Assembly (NCBI RefSeq): GCF_000968175.1
Contig: NZ_FO704551.1
Coordinates: forward strand, 1,054,001-1,118,000
Direction: 5' to 3'
Length of the DNA stretch: 64,000 bases
From: Xenorhabdus poinarii G6
GTDB lineage: Bacteria; Pseudomonadota; Gammaproteobacteria; Enterobacterales; Enterobacteriaceae
Below, one piece after another: positions 9,998 to 19,996 of this stretch (within the stretch, counting starts at the first letter, position 1; each line of letters begins with the position of its first letter). The notes beneath the pieces are model-generated. The model searched no databases. It had not been told where the DNA came from and was given only the letters and a program-made list of their open reading frames with translations. Position numbers and translations under genes: made by a program.

Positions 9998-12900
9998 ATG
10001 TATCAACGACAATTGTGGCAATGGGTGAGAAGGAGAAGGCGATATCTGGTCGTGATGTTTACTATGTTATTTTCACTCTTCGTGCTAGCGGGTTGCGATC
10101 AATCCGAACCGCCTGAAAAAGATAAACAACATGCATCATTATCTCAGCATCGTCACCCTCAAGAAGTCAAAACACCGTCTGAAGGATCGACAAATAAAAC
10201 GGCTGAATCTAAACCAATGGTCGACACTAAGGCGGCAGAAAAACGCTATGCTGATAAGGATGTCACTATTCTGGATGCTTCCGAGCTGCAATTGGACGGT
10301 GCCAGCGCAATGGTGGTGACGTTCTCCGCGCCACTCGATCCTAACCAGGATTTTTCACAAAAAATGCATCTTGTTGATGTGAAATCGGGCAAATTGGATG
10401 GGGCATGGGAGCTTTCCAATGACCAGGTGTCACTAAGACTGCGCCATTTACTTCCTTCCCGTAAATTACGCTTGACGGTTGATGAAGGTATAAAAGGCAG
10501 CAATAAACGTCAATTGATGACGGGTTATCAGAAAGACATTGAGACAGCGCCTATCACGCCGACAGTGGGGTTTGCCAGCAAAGGCTTTTTGTTACCAAGT
10601 CAAGCAACAGAAGGTCTGCCTATTCTGGCTCTCAATGTGGATCGCGTCGATGTCAATTTTTTCCGGATCAAAGACGAAGCATTACCCGCCTTTTTTGCTG
10701 ATTGGCAATACAGCAGTAACATGGATAATTGGGATTCCAAACAATTATTGCAAAACGCTGAGTTAATCTATACCGGGCGTTTTGATCTCAACCCTGCCGC
10801 CAATACCCGCGAAAAAATCTTGTTTCCGCTCAATAATATCAACGAGTTGCAAAAAGATGGCGTTTATCTGGCCGTGATGCAGCAAGCAGGAAAATATCCT
10901 GACAGTAATCCGATTACCTTGTTCACATTGAGTGATATTGGCGTCTCTCTGCACAGTTATTTGAACAGGATCGATGTTTTTACCCAATCACTGAAACAAG
11001 GCACGAGTCTGAAGGGTGTTGAGCTGCGTCTATTGAATGCCAAAGGGCAGACGGTGGCGAAAGCAACGACGGACAACGATGGACATGCTTTGCTTGAAAA
11101 ATTACGTGAAAAAGATCGCGAAGCAACATTATTGCTGGCCACCCAAAATGGGCATACCAGCATCCTCGATTTGAAGTCACCGGCATTGGATCTTTCTGAA
11201 TTTGATATTGGTGGGGCGCAAGGATATAGCAAACAGTTTTTCGTCTTTGGCCCCCGAGACCTTTATCGACCAGGAGAAACCTTGATCGTTAATGGCTTAC
11301 TGCGTGATGCTGATGGTCATCCGCTTAAATCACAACCGGTCAAAGTGGATATCCTGAAAGCGGATAATCAGGTTGTTCGCAGTTTTGTCTGGCAGGCAGA
11401 AAACGGCTTATACCAATATCGTTATGCGATCCCGCGTGACGCTGAGACGGGAATGTGGTCACTACGATTTGATCTCGGTGATAAAACGCCAAGATATTAC
11501 AAATTTAATGTCGAAGATTTTATGCCTGAACGCATGGCACTTGAAATTAAAGGCAACGCGGGTCAGCAGCCTGTCTTGAGCGATAAAAATGTTGAATTTG
11601 CCATAACCGGTCGGTACTTGTATGGTGCGCCTGCGGCGGCCAATCGTTTACAAGGGCTGTTATTCCTGCGTCCTGCCCGTCATGCTGTAGCAACCTTAGC
11701 GGGCTATGAATTTGGCTCTGTACAAGAAAAAGATTTAACGCGGACCCTGGATGAATTTGACCTGACTTTAGACAGTGCAGGAAAAGCCCATCTTTCGGTG
11801 AACAGTGATACCTGGAAATCCGTCGCCTCTCCGGTAGACGTGATTGTGCAGGCAAGTCTATTGGAATCAGGCGGGCGCCCGGTCACACGCCGCGCCGAAC
11901 AAGCGGTCTGGCCGGCGGAAAAATTGGTTGGTATACGCCCGCTTTTCAATAAAAAGGTGATTTATAATTACAGCACCGGTCGCGATGAAAACCGCTATAA
12001 CGTAGACGAAAATTCACTGGCAGAATTTGACATCGTGTATGCCGATGCCAGCGGTAAAAAATATGCTGCGTCAGATTTAAGTGCACGTCTAATATATGAA
12101 CGCCGTGATTACTATTGGCGTTGGTCTGACAGTACAGGCTGGGATTCAAATTATAACCAGAAAGATTTGGTGATGGCTGATGAATCTATCCGGCTGGCAG
12201 AAAATGGGACAGCGAAAATCAGTTTCCCTGTCGATTGGGGCTCTTATCGCATTGAAGTGGTGAACCCACAAAATCAACTCGTCACCAGCCTGAATTTCTG
12301 GGCGGGTTATGCATGGCAGGATAATACCGGGGGGACAGGTGCATTACGTCCGGATCAGGTTAAATTATCACTGGATAAACCGGCCTATAAACCGGGCGAG
12401 AAAATGAATGTGCATTTGGTTGCACCACAAGCAGGCAAAGGGTATTTGTTGGTGGAATCCAGTGATGGCCCATTGTGGTGGCAAAAAATAGACGTGCCAG
12501 AAAAAGGCTTAGATGTTGCACTCCCCATTAATCAGGCGTGGGCTCGTCATGATTTGTATCTGACTGCGGTTGTCGTGCGTCCGGGGGATAAATCGCGTCA
12601 GGCAACGCCTAAGCGGGCAATCGGCGTATTACATATTCCGTTGCTGGATAAAGCGCGTAAACTGAATCTGGCCTTAAACGCCCCGGATAAGATGCGCCCA
12701 AATCAGGATCTCACCGTCAAAATTAAAGTCACGCCACAACAAGGACAGCAACTTCCTCAACAGGTTAATGTGCTGCTCTCCGCAGTCGATTCAGGGGTAT
12801 TAAGCATTACTGACTTTAAAACGCCGGACCCTTATGACGCTTTCTTTGGACGTAAACGTTATAGCGTTGATCAGTATGATGTATATGGTCATCTGATTGA

Positions 12901-15094
12901 AGCCGAAGGTCGTCAGGCAAAACTGCGTTTCGGGGGGGATGGGAGCGACAGCGCTTTGGAACGAGGTGGCAAAAAGCCATTGACGGAAGTGAAAATCATC
13001 GCGGAGCAAGCGAAGCCGATAACGCTGAATACGGATGGGGAGGGGGAAATTACCCTGCCTATTCCTGATTTTAATGGCGAGCTAAGACTCATGGCTCAGG
13101 CATGGAGTGATGATGAATACGGTCATAATGAACGTAAAATCATTGTTGCCGCACCGGTGATTACGCAGATGTCATTGCCCCGTTTTATGGCAGGTGGTGA
13201 TCAGTCTCAATTATCGTTGGATATCACTAACGCCACCGAACAGCCGCAAACGGTGACCTTGAAGTTTGCCGCCGAAGGATTGGTTAAATTACCGGGGATT
13301 GCCAGCAAGAAACTCACATTGGAAAAAGGAAAACGGACCACGCTCCAAATTCCGGTCAAAGCCGATCATGGCTTTGGGCAAGGTGAAATTTTCCTGACGA
13401 TTGACGGTTTGCACCTGCCGGGTGAAAAACTGACTCAGTATAAAAATAGTTGGCGGATTGGTATTCGCTCTGCCTATCCGGCTAAAACGACGCAATTTGC
13501 GGATGTGATCCATCCGGGGCAACATTGGCAATTACCGTCCACGGCGCTTTCAGATCTGGCGCCAAAAACGGTAGAGGGACAATTATTACTGACCAGCAGT
13601 CCCCCATTGCAAATCGCACGTTATATCCGTGAATTGTATGCTTATCCTTATGGTTGCCTGGAACAGACCATCAGCGGACTTTATCCGTCACTCTATTCCA
13701 ACGAAGCGGAATTGAAAAAGCTTGGTATCACGACCCAAAGTGATGCCAAACGCAGAGATGCCATTGACGCCGGGATCTCCCATCTGTTGAGTATGCAGCG
13801 CTATGATGGCAGCTTTTCGTTATGGGATCGGACTGGCGACGAGGAATTCTGGCTGACGGCGTATGCGACGGATTTTCTGTTCCGTGCCACTCAGCAAGGT
13901 TACTATGTTCCCGTAGATGCGTTGAAAGCAGCGAATAACCGGTTACTGCGTTACCTACAGGATAGAACCCTTATCAGTGATCGCTACACGGGTTCACACC
14001 CGGCAATCCAATTTTCTGTACAGGCATATGCTGGTCTGGTGCTGGCTAACCAACAAAAAGCGCCGTTGAGTGGATTGAGACAGCTTTATGAACGTCGGAT
14101 GCAGGCTGAAAGCGGTTTGTCTCTGGTTCAATTGGGGATCGCCCTGAATCTGATGGGGGATAGTCGCCGGGGTAATGAAGCTGTGCATTTGGGAATAAAT
14201 AAACCTCGTACACCGGGTTATGGATTGGGTGATTATGGCAGTCTCATCCGTGATGATGCATTGATTGTTGCGCTGTTAACAGAACACAATATGTTGCAAA
14301 AAGATCGCGTGTTGCAAAAAGATCACGTGTTGCAAAAAGATCGCGACGAAAAATTGCTTAATTTATCCAATGAGTTGATCGGTCGCCGTTACTTCTCAAC
14401 ACAGGAAAGTAGCGCACTCTATCTGGCCGGTCGTTATTTTATTGGTGTCACTGAACAACCGTGGAAAGCAACCATTAACCCGCACATGCCGCCTCTGGAT
14501 CGTGATAGCGCACTGACAGCGATATTAACGGAAAGTCAGCTTGCCAAAGGGGTAGAGATGAGTAACCAGGGTAAGAGCACCTTGTATTCGCGGGTGAATA
14601 TTGTCGGCTATCCACTGGAGACGCCTAAACCTTATTCAAACGTTTTAACCATCAAGCGTACTTACTTTGACTTAAAAGGCCAGCCGACTCACATTGAGCA
14701 GATGAAAAGTGGTGAGATGGTTGTTGTTAAGCTGGATGTCAGCGCAACCCAACCTGTGCCAGATGCATTGATCGTAGACTTACTGCCAGCGGGTTTGGAG
14801 ATCGAAAACCAGAATCTGGCGGCCAGTAGCGTCAGCCTGAATGAAAGTGCGGCCAATCTGCAAGACTTTATCGAAAAAATGCAAGGGGCGGATATTCGTC
14901 ATATTGAATATCGTGATGATCGTTTTGTTGCTGCCGTGGCCGTGCCATCTTATGAATCAGCGACATTATTGTATCTGGCCCGTGCTGTAACACCCGGCAT
15001 TTATCATGTGCCGGCACCACAGGTGGAATCCATGTATGTTCCTGAATGGCGTGCGGTGGGTGAAACGCCCTCAACCCTGGAGGTTGTCCGTTAA
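9998..15094 (+). CDS. yfhM: Periplasmic alpha-2-macroglobulin lipoprotein
   Basis: About 1698 residues from ATG 9998, 8 bases after AAGGG; TTG 9980 and ATG 9992 are upstream in-frame alternatives. A basic N-terminus, a hydrophobic stretch and the lipobox VLAGC mark a lipoprotein. The protein has tandem macroglobulin domains, a bait region and the thioester motif CLEQ at residue 1220 (YPYGCLEQTISG). Bacterial alpha-2-macroglobulins trap invading proteases by covalent capture after bait cleavage. It is followed by pbpC, the usual pairing for envelope defence and repair. Near residues 1433-1450 lies a triple 18-base tandem repeat. Confidence 0.96.
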   Translation: MYQRQLWQWVRRRRRYLVVMFTMLFSLFVLAGCDQSEPPEKDKQHASLSQHRHPQEVKTPSEGSTNKTAESKPMVDTKAAEKRYADKDVTILDASELQLDGASAMVVTFSAPLDPNQDFSQKMHLVDVKSGKLDGAWELSNDQVSLRLRHLLPSRKLRLTVDEGIKGSNKRQLMTGYQKDIETAPITPTVGFASKGFLLPSQATEGLPILALNVDRVDVNFFRIKDEALPAFFADWQYSSNMDNWDSKQLLQNAELIYTGRFDLNPAANTREKILFPLNNINELQKDGVYLAVMQQAGKYPDSNPITLFTLSDIGVSLHSYLNRIDVFTQSLKQGTSLKGVELRLLNAKGQTVAKATTDNDGHALLEKLREKDREATLLLATQNGHTSILDLKSPALDLSEFDIGGAQGYSKQFFVFGPRDLYRPGETLIVNGLLRDADGHPLKSQPVKVDILKADNQVVRSFVWQAENGLYQYRYAIPRDAETGMWSLRFDLGDKTPRYYKFNVEDFMPERMALEIKGNAGQQPVLSDKNVEFAITGRYLYGAPAAANRLQGLLFLRPARHAVATLAGYEFGSVQEKDLTRTLDEFDLTLDSAGKAHLSVNSDTWKSVASPVDVIVQASLLESGGRPVTRRAEQAVWPAEKLVGIRPLFNKKVIYNYSTGRDENRYNVDENSLAEFDIVYADASGKKYAASDLSARLIYERRDYYWRWSDSTGWDSNYNQKDLVMADESIRLAENGTAKISFPVDWGSYRIEVVNPQNQLVTSLNFWAGYAWQDNTGGTGALRPDQVKLSLDKPAYKPGEKMNVHLVAPQAGKGYLLVESSDGPLWWQKIDVPEKGLDVALPINQAWARHDLYLTAVVVRPGDKSRQATPKRAIGVLHIPLLDKARKLNLALNAPDKMRPNQDLTVKIKVTPQQGQQLPQQVNVLLSAVDSGVLSITDFKTPDPYDAFFGRKRYSVDQYDVYGHLIEAEGRQAKLRFGGDGSDSALERGGKKPLTEVKIIAEQAKPITLNTDGEGEITLPIPDFNGELRLMAQAWSDDEYGHNERKIIVAAPVITQMSLPRFMAGGDQSQLSLDITNATEQPQTVTLKFAAEGLVKLPGIASKKLTLEKGKRTTLQIPVKADHGFGQGEIFLTIDGLHLPGEKLTQYKNSWRIGIRSAYPAKTTQFADVIHPGQHWQLPSTALSDLAPKTVEGQLLLTSSPPLQIARYIRELYAYPYGCLEQTISGLYPSLYSNEAELKKLGITTQSDAKRRDAIDAGISHLLSMQRYDGSFSLWDRTGDEEFWLTAYATDFLFRATQQGYYVPVDALKAANNRLLRYLQDRTLISDRYTGSHPAIQFSVQAYAGLVLANQQKAPLSGLRQLYERRMQAESGLSLVQLGIALNLMGDSRRGNEAVHLGINKPRTPGYGLGDYGSLIRDDALIVALLTEHNMLQKDRVLQKDHVLQKDRDEKLLNLSNELIGRRYFSTQESSALYLAGRYFIGVTEQPWKATINPHMPPLDRDSALTAILTESQLAKGVEMSNQGKSTLYSRVNIVGYPLETPKPYSNVLTIKRTYFDLKGQPTHIEQMKSGEMVVVKLDVSATQPVPDALIVDLLPAGLEIENQNLAASSVSLNESAANLQDFIEKMQGADIRHIEYRDDRFVAAVAVPSYESATLLYLARAVTPGIYHVPAPQVESMYVPEWRAVGETPSTLEVVR
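14292..14345 (+). repeat. Triple 18-bp in-frame tandem repeat inside yfhM
   Basis: Three copies of TGTTGCAAAAAGATCGCG (14292-14309, 14310-14327, 14328-14345; one base change in the middle copy) encode three LQKDR/H blocks. They lie in the complement-like/thioester domain region, downstream of CLEQ. Confidence 0.95.
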
Positions 15095-15194
15095 TCATCC
15101 ACCGCTGTCTTATTGCAAACAAGGTGTTATCCCTCGCCCGGTGTGGGCGGGGGAGCTAAGACGGCAGGGAATAGGTTTTTGAATACGGGGCTTA

Positions 15195-17528
15195 ATGAGA
15201 ATCGTTTCTGCGCGCAGATATCGGCTTATTGTGATCATGACGCTGGCTATTTTGCTGCTTTTCCCTGCTGCAATGTGGCTGGCAGATAAAATTTGGCCGT
15301 TACCCATACATAATGTCAACATGGCGCGTGTCGTCGTGGGTGCTGATGGCTCACCGTTATGGCGCTTTGCAGATAGTGAGGGGATCTGGCGTTATCCCGT
15401 GACGTTGGATCGCGTTTCTCCCGAGTATCTTCAGGCATTGCTGACTTATGAAGACCGCTGGTTTTATCAACATCCCGGTATCAACCCGATCGCGCTTGTA
15501 CGGGCTGCCTGGCAAGATCTTCGCGCCGGGAAAATTGTCTCAGGGGGCAGTACTATTTCCATGCAGGTTGCCCGACTGATTGATCCACATTCACGCACGT
15601 TTACCGGTAAATTCAAACAAATTTGGCGCACACTGCAACTGGAATGGCACTATTCAAAAGATGAAATTTTGACGATGTACCTGAATCGTGCGCCATTTGG
15701 CGGCACATTACAGGGCGTTGGGGCGGCCAGTTGGGCTTATTTAGGGAAATCCCCCGCTGAACTCTCATCTGGAGAAGCCGCATTACTGGCTGTTTTGCCA
15801 CAAGCCCCTAGCCGATTACGGCCGGATCGCTACCCGGAGCGGGCACAAGCAGCGCGTGATAAGGTCTTGCAGCGATTGGTGCAATATCATGTCTGGTCAG
15901 AGGAAAAAGTTGCGGATATCAAAGAGGAAAATATCTGGCTGGCGTCACGACAGGCACCTCATCTTGCGCCATTATTGGCCCGACGTATGGCGAATGAATA
16001 TCAACAGGAAGTGATCCAAACGACGATCGATACCCGTCTGCAACGTCAATTAGAAGATATGGTACGCAATTGGAAATATCAGCTGGCGGATAAAACATCC
16101 ATTGGGGTGTTAGTGGTGGATCATACCGACATGGCTGTTAAAGCCTATATTGGTTCCGCCGATTTTCAGGATGATAGCCGTTTTGGGCATGTGGATATGA
16201 TCCGAGCGTGGCGCTCACCCGGTTCGACACTGAAGCCCTTTTTATATGCGATGGCATTAGATGATGGACTTATTCATGGTGAGTCTTTATTACAGGATGT
16301 TCCCCGTCGCTTTCATGATTATCGGCCGGGTAATTTTGATACCGGATTCAATGGGCCGGTCAGTGCCAGTGAGGCATTAATCAGATCGCTGAATTTACCC
16401 GCCGTACAGCTCCTTGAAGCCTACGGTTCTAAACGGTTTACCGCTAATTTACGCAATATCGGCATGAAACTGCGCTTTCCATTGGGCAGTGAACCGAATT
16501 TATCCCTGATTTTAGGGGGAACCGCGACACGTATGGATGAATTGATCTCTGCTTACAGTGCCTTTGCCCGTCAGGGAAAAGCCTCCCCATTGCGTTTTAC
16601 CCCGCAACAGAAAATACGTGACAGACAATTGTTCTCTGCCGGAGCGGCGTGGATTGTCAGAAGGATCATGGCAGGGGAAGGGCGTCCTCAACCCGATGAC
16701 ACGTTGCCCGCCAGTGTCCCACTGGCATGGAAAACAGGGACCAGCTATGGCTATCGAGATGCATGGGCTATTGGCTTAAATGCACGTTATACCATTGGCG
16801 TTTGGGTTGGCAGACCGGATGGGACGCCGGTCATTGGTCAGTTCGGGTATGCCACCGCGATACCCATTATGAATCAAATCAATGGATTATTAATGGCGGA
16901 GTTGCGTCATCGTTCAATGCACACACCGACCGATCCCCGGCCGGCCAGTGTAACTCAAGCCAGCATTTGCTGGCCGAGCGGCACTCTCCTGCCCCAAGAT
17001 AGCAAAAACTGTCGGCAGCGTCGTCTGAGCTGGATTTTGGATAATACGATCCCGCCGACCCTCTCTGCTGTAGCACAGGAAGGTATTTCAGGGATCAACG
17101 AGCGGATATGGCTGGATAACAAGGGGTTGCGGGTTGCGCCTGATTGCCCTGATGCTCATCCTGAAACCATCAGTTTGTGGCCGATTACGCTGGAAGCATG
17201 GTTACCCGTTCAAGAGCGTCGGGCGAATCGGCTTCCCCCCATTAATCAACAATGTCCACCCATGAAGACGGATGAAGCACCACTCTTAATCATTGGGGTG
17301 CGTGAAGGGGAAATGATGAAACGTATTCCTGGTAAAAAGGATTTGGCTTTGCGGATCACAACACAAGGCGGGCGTGGTCAGCAATGGTGGTTTTTGAATG
17401 GGGAGCAAGTTGCCATGACAGAAAATAGCCAACCCTGGACGATAACGTTATCACAATCAGGTCAATATCAACTCACGGTTTTGGATTTAAGTGGTCAGGT
17501 CAGTTCAATCAATTTTGAGTTGGGATGA
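15195..17528 (+). CDS. pbpC: Penicillin-binding protein 1C
   Basis: 777 residues: a short cytoplasmic start, one membrane segment (about 10-28), a glycosyltransferase domain with catalytic Glu86 (TYEDRWFYQHPG), and a transpeptidase domain with Ser344 in STLK, an SLN motif and Lys513 in KTGTS. A C-terminal beta-rich PbpC domain follows. It is a class A peptidoglycan synthase of accessory function. The pairing with the upstream alpha-2-macroglobulin is conserved and suggests repair of the wall when the macroglobulin traps a protease. The gap from yfhM is 100 bases. Confidence 0.96.
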   Translation: MRIVSARRYRLIVIMTLAILLLFPAAMWLADKIWPLPIHNVNMARVVVGADGSPLWRFADSEGIWRYPVTLDRVSPEYLQALLTYEDRWFYQHPGINPIALVRAAWQDLRAGKIVSGGSTISMQVARLIDPHSRTFTGKFKQIWRTLQLEWHYSKDEILTMYLNRAPFGGTLQGVGAASWAYLGKSPAELSSGEAALLAVLPQAPSRLRPDRYPERAQAARDKVLQRLVQYHVWSEEKVADIKEENIWLASRQAPHLAPLLARRMANEYQQEVIQTTIDTRLQRQLEDMVRNWKYQLADKTSIGVLVVDHTDMAVKAYIGSADFQDDSRFGHVDMIRAWRSPGSTLKPFLYAMALDDGLIHGESLLQDVPRRFHDYRPGNFDTGFNGPVSASEALIRSLNLPAVQLLEAYGSKRFTANLRNIGMKLRFPLGSEPNLSLILGGTATRMDELISAYSAFARQGKASPLRFTPQQKIRDRQLFSAGAAWIVRRIMAGEGRPQPDDTLPASVPLAWKTGTSYGYRDAWAIGLNARYTIGVWVGRPDGTPVIGQFGYATAIPIMNQINGLLMAELRHRSMHTPTDPRPASVTQASICWPSGTLLPQDSKNCRQRRLSWILDNTIPPTLSAVAQEGISGINERIWLDNKGLRVAPDCPDAHPETISLWPITLEAWLPVQERRANRLPPINQQCPPMKTDEAPLLIIGVREGEMMKRIPGKKDLALRITTQGGRGQQWWFLNGEQVAMTENSQPWTITLSQSGQYQLTVLDLSGQVSSINFELG

Positions 17529-17544
17529 TCCGAAGCCTGTTTTT

Positions 17545-17586
17545 CTCACAAACTATCTCACAAACTTCGTCCTCACAAACTTCGTC
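17545..17586. repeat. Short tandem direct repeats after pbpC
   Basis: CTCACAAACTTCGTC occurs twice in tandem (17557-17571 and 17572-17586), preceded by a partial copy CTCACAAACTAT at 17545. No gene overlaps. Function unknown. Confidence 0.8.
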
Positions 17587-17706
17587 ATAAAAAACAGTTA
17601 ATTACGGCGCTGTTGCCTTTTTTTGTTATTTTATTCATGTTTAATAGTAAAATTTTATTGTTTTACGATAATTTTTGCTTATAATTTCATTTATTCTTGA
17701 CAGTGG

Positions 17707-18279
17707 ATGATAAGCATAATGCATACTTCAAAACTCACACGAATAACCACCGTTAGCCTGTTGATGTCAAAATTATCGTTGCTGATTATTTTTGCCGTCA
17801 TGGTCATCAATGTGCTTAGCTGGCTGAAACCGAAATTTATTTTAGAAGAATATGGATTGGAATTAGCACTGACTGGCCGGGCATTGTCACATTTTGATAT
17901 CGAAGTGTTTAGTACGTGGAAATTAATTGGCGGAATATTAATATCGACTATTCCACTATTATCTTTGGCGGGAAGTTTTTGGGCCTTTTATCGATTGTTT
18001 GGTAATTATAAAAAAGGTGATTATTTTTCCAGAATAACGGTTAAATATTTAGAATATGCGGGGTGGGGTGTTATTTTATGGAGTCTTTTAGATATTTTTT
18101 GTGAGCCACTATTAATGCTATGGCTGACTCTATCTGCGCCAGTCGGTGAACGTCTTATTTCATTGAGTTTCACTTCCAGTCATTTTGTTGCGATTTTTAT
18201 TGCCGTCTGCATGGCAATTATCTCGCGTATTCTTTATCAAGCATGTGATATCTATGAAGAAAACCAAAGCATTTTATAG
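17707..18279 (+). CDS. DUF2975-type integral membrane protein
   Basis: 190 residues with four predicted membrane segments (about 18-40, 76-98, 115-140 and 160-180). The overall pattern, and the XRE regulator encoded 8 bases downstream, match DUF2975 membrane proteins paired with YozG-like regulators. The molecular role of the family is not known; such pairs resemble membrane sensor/regulator units. A second ATG at 17719 is a plausible alternative start. The upstream 120 bases are very AT-rich and hold the likely promoter. It is not part of the E. coli gene order here, so it is accessory. Confidence 0.65.
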   Translation: MISIMHTSKLTRITTVSLLMSKLSLLIIFAVMVINVLSWLKPKFILEEYGLELALTGRALSHFDIEVFSTWKLIGGILISTIPLLSLAGSFWAFYRLFGNYKKGDYFSRITVKYLEYAGWGVILWSLLDIFCEPLLMLWLTLSAPVGERLISLSFTSSHFVAIFIAVCMAIISRILYQACDIYEENQSIL

Positions 18280-18287
18280 GAGATACC

Positions 18288-18494
18288 GTGGCAATTCTTA
18301 TTAATCTTGACGTGGTTATGGCTAAACGTAAGGTTAAATCTAAGGACTTAGCGCTCGCCATTGGTATTACGGAACAGAATCTTTCTTTATTGAAAACAGG
18401 AAAAATTAAGGGGATTCGATTTTCTACCCTGAATGCTATTTGTCAATATTTAGACTGCCAACCTGGGGATATATTGGCGTTTGAAGAAGACTGA
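18288..18494 (+). CDS. Small XRE-family (Cro/CI type, YozG-like) regulator
   Basis: 68 residues, almost entirely one helix-turn-helix domain (KSKDLALAIGITEQNLSLLKTGKIKGIRFSTLNAICQ, given here in part: recognition helix ITEQNLSLLKTG). It ends in CQPGDILAFEED, typical of this subgroup. The start is a GTG with TAGGAG 4 bases upstream, overlapping the stop of the membrane-protein gene. It probably controls its own operon and responds to the membrane partner. Confidence 0.85.
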   Translation: MAILINLDVVMAKRKVKSKDLALAIGITEQNLSLLKTGKIKGIRFSTLNAICQYLDCQPGDILAFEED

Positions 18495-18560
18495 ACGATC
18501 ATTTCACGATGATACCGCTAAATTGAATAATTCATTAAAGGTTAACAATGAGGAAATAAG

Positions 18561-18878
18561 ATGAAATATTTTTCATATGTTTTATTGTTAGGTATGTTTT
18601 ATCTTCCTGCCGCGTCTGCTGATACATCAGAGACGGCAGTTAAACACGAACAGAAAGCTGCCCAACAGGGAGCATTGAAAAAATGTACAGAGTTATTGGC
18701 CACCGGACGTAAATATACGATTAGCATCGTGAGTACGCTGGATAAAACGACCGAAGGGGAAAATAATCGACTCACAGGGGAGCTTTCCGTCTCTGATGAA
18801 ACGAATAAACCCTTAAACAAGGAGATGTCCGAAGCCGTTAAACCTTTTGTTCAATGCGTCACTGAGACCGTTTTATAA
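18561..18878 (+). CDS. Small secreted protein of unknown function
   Basis: 105 residues. An N-terminal signal peptide is clear (hydrophobic core YVLLLGMFYLPAASA, cleavage expected near ASA-DT). The mature part of about 84 residues has two cysteines (KKCTELL and VQCVTE) that could form one disulfide in the periplasm. I do not recognise a family. It has a good GAGGAAATAAG ribosome site and is 66 bases after the XRE gene, so may be co-transcribed. A strong terminator follows. Confidence 0.6.
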   Translation: MKYFSYVLLLGMFYLPAASADTSETAVKHEQKAAQQGALKKCTELLATGRKYTISIVSTLDKTTEGENNRLTGELSVSDETNKPLNKEMSEAVKPFVQCVTETVL

Positions 18879-18923
18879 TTGATACTCAGCCAAAAAAAGC
18901 CACTTCAATGATCTTAGTCAGCA

Positions 18924-18965
18924 TGCCTATTTGGGATTCATTCGCCTAAATAGGCATTATTTTAT
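18924..18965 (+). terminator. Rho-independent terminator
   Basis: TGCCTATTTGGG pairs with CCTAAATAGGCA (12 bp, one G-U), then TTATTTTAT. It closes the accessory operon at 17707-18878. Confidence 0.8.
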
Positions 18966-19280
18966 AGAATCAGTCGTGCAAGAGAATAAACCTATCATGC
19001 AGCGAGTTTTCCTAATGCAAAGGCTAAATAGGGATAAATCCGTTTAACTTGCCGGATGTAACGAAGCGAAAATGTGATTTATGCTAAAAAATGATAATTT
19101 TCGCTAATAAAGCTTTAATAAAATGTTGTGTTTTTATAGGCAAGCAGAAAGTCTCCTCCTATAATCAACGCCTATTTTTATTCCTGTCAGAGACAGGGTG
19201 GTGTTGTCCCTTGAGCTTAACTTTGTTCGGGGCATAAAATTAAAATGAATGAACGCTGAAAGTGCCAAAGAGGTTATCCC
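18966..19280. other. Intergenic region before ndk
   Basis: About 315 bases with no credible reading frame. It holds the probable ndk promoter at 19137-19165; I see nothing else definite. Confidence 0.6.
19137..19165 (+). promoter_or_regulatory. Candidate sigma-70 promoter of ndk
   Basis: A perfect -10 TATAAT (19160-19165) with a weak -35 TAGGCA (19137-19142) spaced 17 bases, 116 bases upstream of the ndk start. Confidence 0.45.
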
Positions 19281-19709
19281 ATGACAATTGAACGTACTTT
19301 TTCCATTATTAAACCTAATGCAGTGAAGAAAGATGTTATCGGCTCTATCTATGCCCGTTTTGAAAGCGCAGGGTTTAAAATTATCGCGGCTAAAATGCTG
19401 CATTTAACCCGTGAGCAGGCAGAAGGCTTTTATGCGGAACACAAAGGCCGTCCTTTCTTTGATGGCCTGGTCGAGTTTATGACATCTGGCCCAATTATGG
19501 TGCAAGTGCTGGAAGGTGAAAATGCCGTTCAACGTCACCGTGATCTGATGGGCGCGACAAATCCAGATAATGCCTTGGCAGGGACGCTGCGTGCAGATTA
19601 TGCCGACAGCTTTACTGAAAATGCGGTACACGGTTCAGACTCCGTTGGATCTGCAAACCGCGAAATTGCGTATTTTTTCAGTGATGATGAAATTTTCCCC
19701 CGCTTTTGA
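19281..19709 (+). CDS. ndk: Nucleoside diphosphate kinase
   Basis: 142 residues. It exchanges the terminal phosphate between nucleoside triphosphates and diphosphates by a phosphohistidine ping-pong reaction. The catalytic His117 is in the NAVHGSDS motif; Lys11 and the NTP-binding residues are also present (IIKPNAV). Monocistronic, with a terminator about 110 bases past the stop. Confidence 0.98.
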   Translation: MTIERTFSIIKPNAVKKDVIGSIYARFESAGFKIIAAKMLHLTREQAEGFYAEHKGRPFFDGLVEFMTSGPIMVQVLEGENAVQRHRDLMGATNPDNALAGTLRADYADSFTENAVHGSDSVGSANREIAYFFSDDEIFPRF

Positions 19710-19815
19710 ACGTCGTGAGTGAAAAATCGTAAATTCCCGCATCTTGTAAGCAGGGAAACCGGGAAAACGACGTAGCATCTAAGTAGCATATAAACGGCAA
19801 ACTTTGTACAATGAT

Positions 19816-19857
19816 GCGCCCCACTGATTTGATTCAGCGGGGTGCTTATTATTTTAT
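19816..19857 (+). terminator. Terminator between ndk and rlmN
   Basis: GCGCCCCACTGA pairs with TTCAGCGGGGTGC (one mismatch, one G-U), followed by TTATTATTTTATTT. Confidence 0.7.
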
Positions 19858-19996
19858 TTCAATGTTCATTTTATATAGCGCGAATTCTATTTTGCTAAAA
19901 AATAATGTTCCTTGAACTGGCCGTCACCGCATGAAAACTTAGTGCTGATATTCAATCAGCACAGAGCCGAAAGTGTAATAACGAGGCGATGTAACA

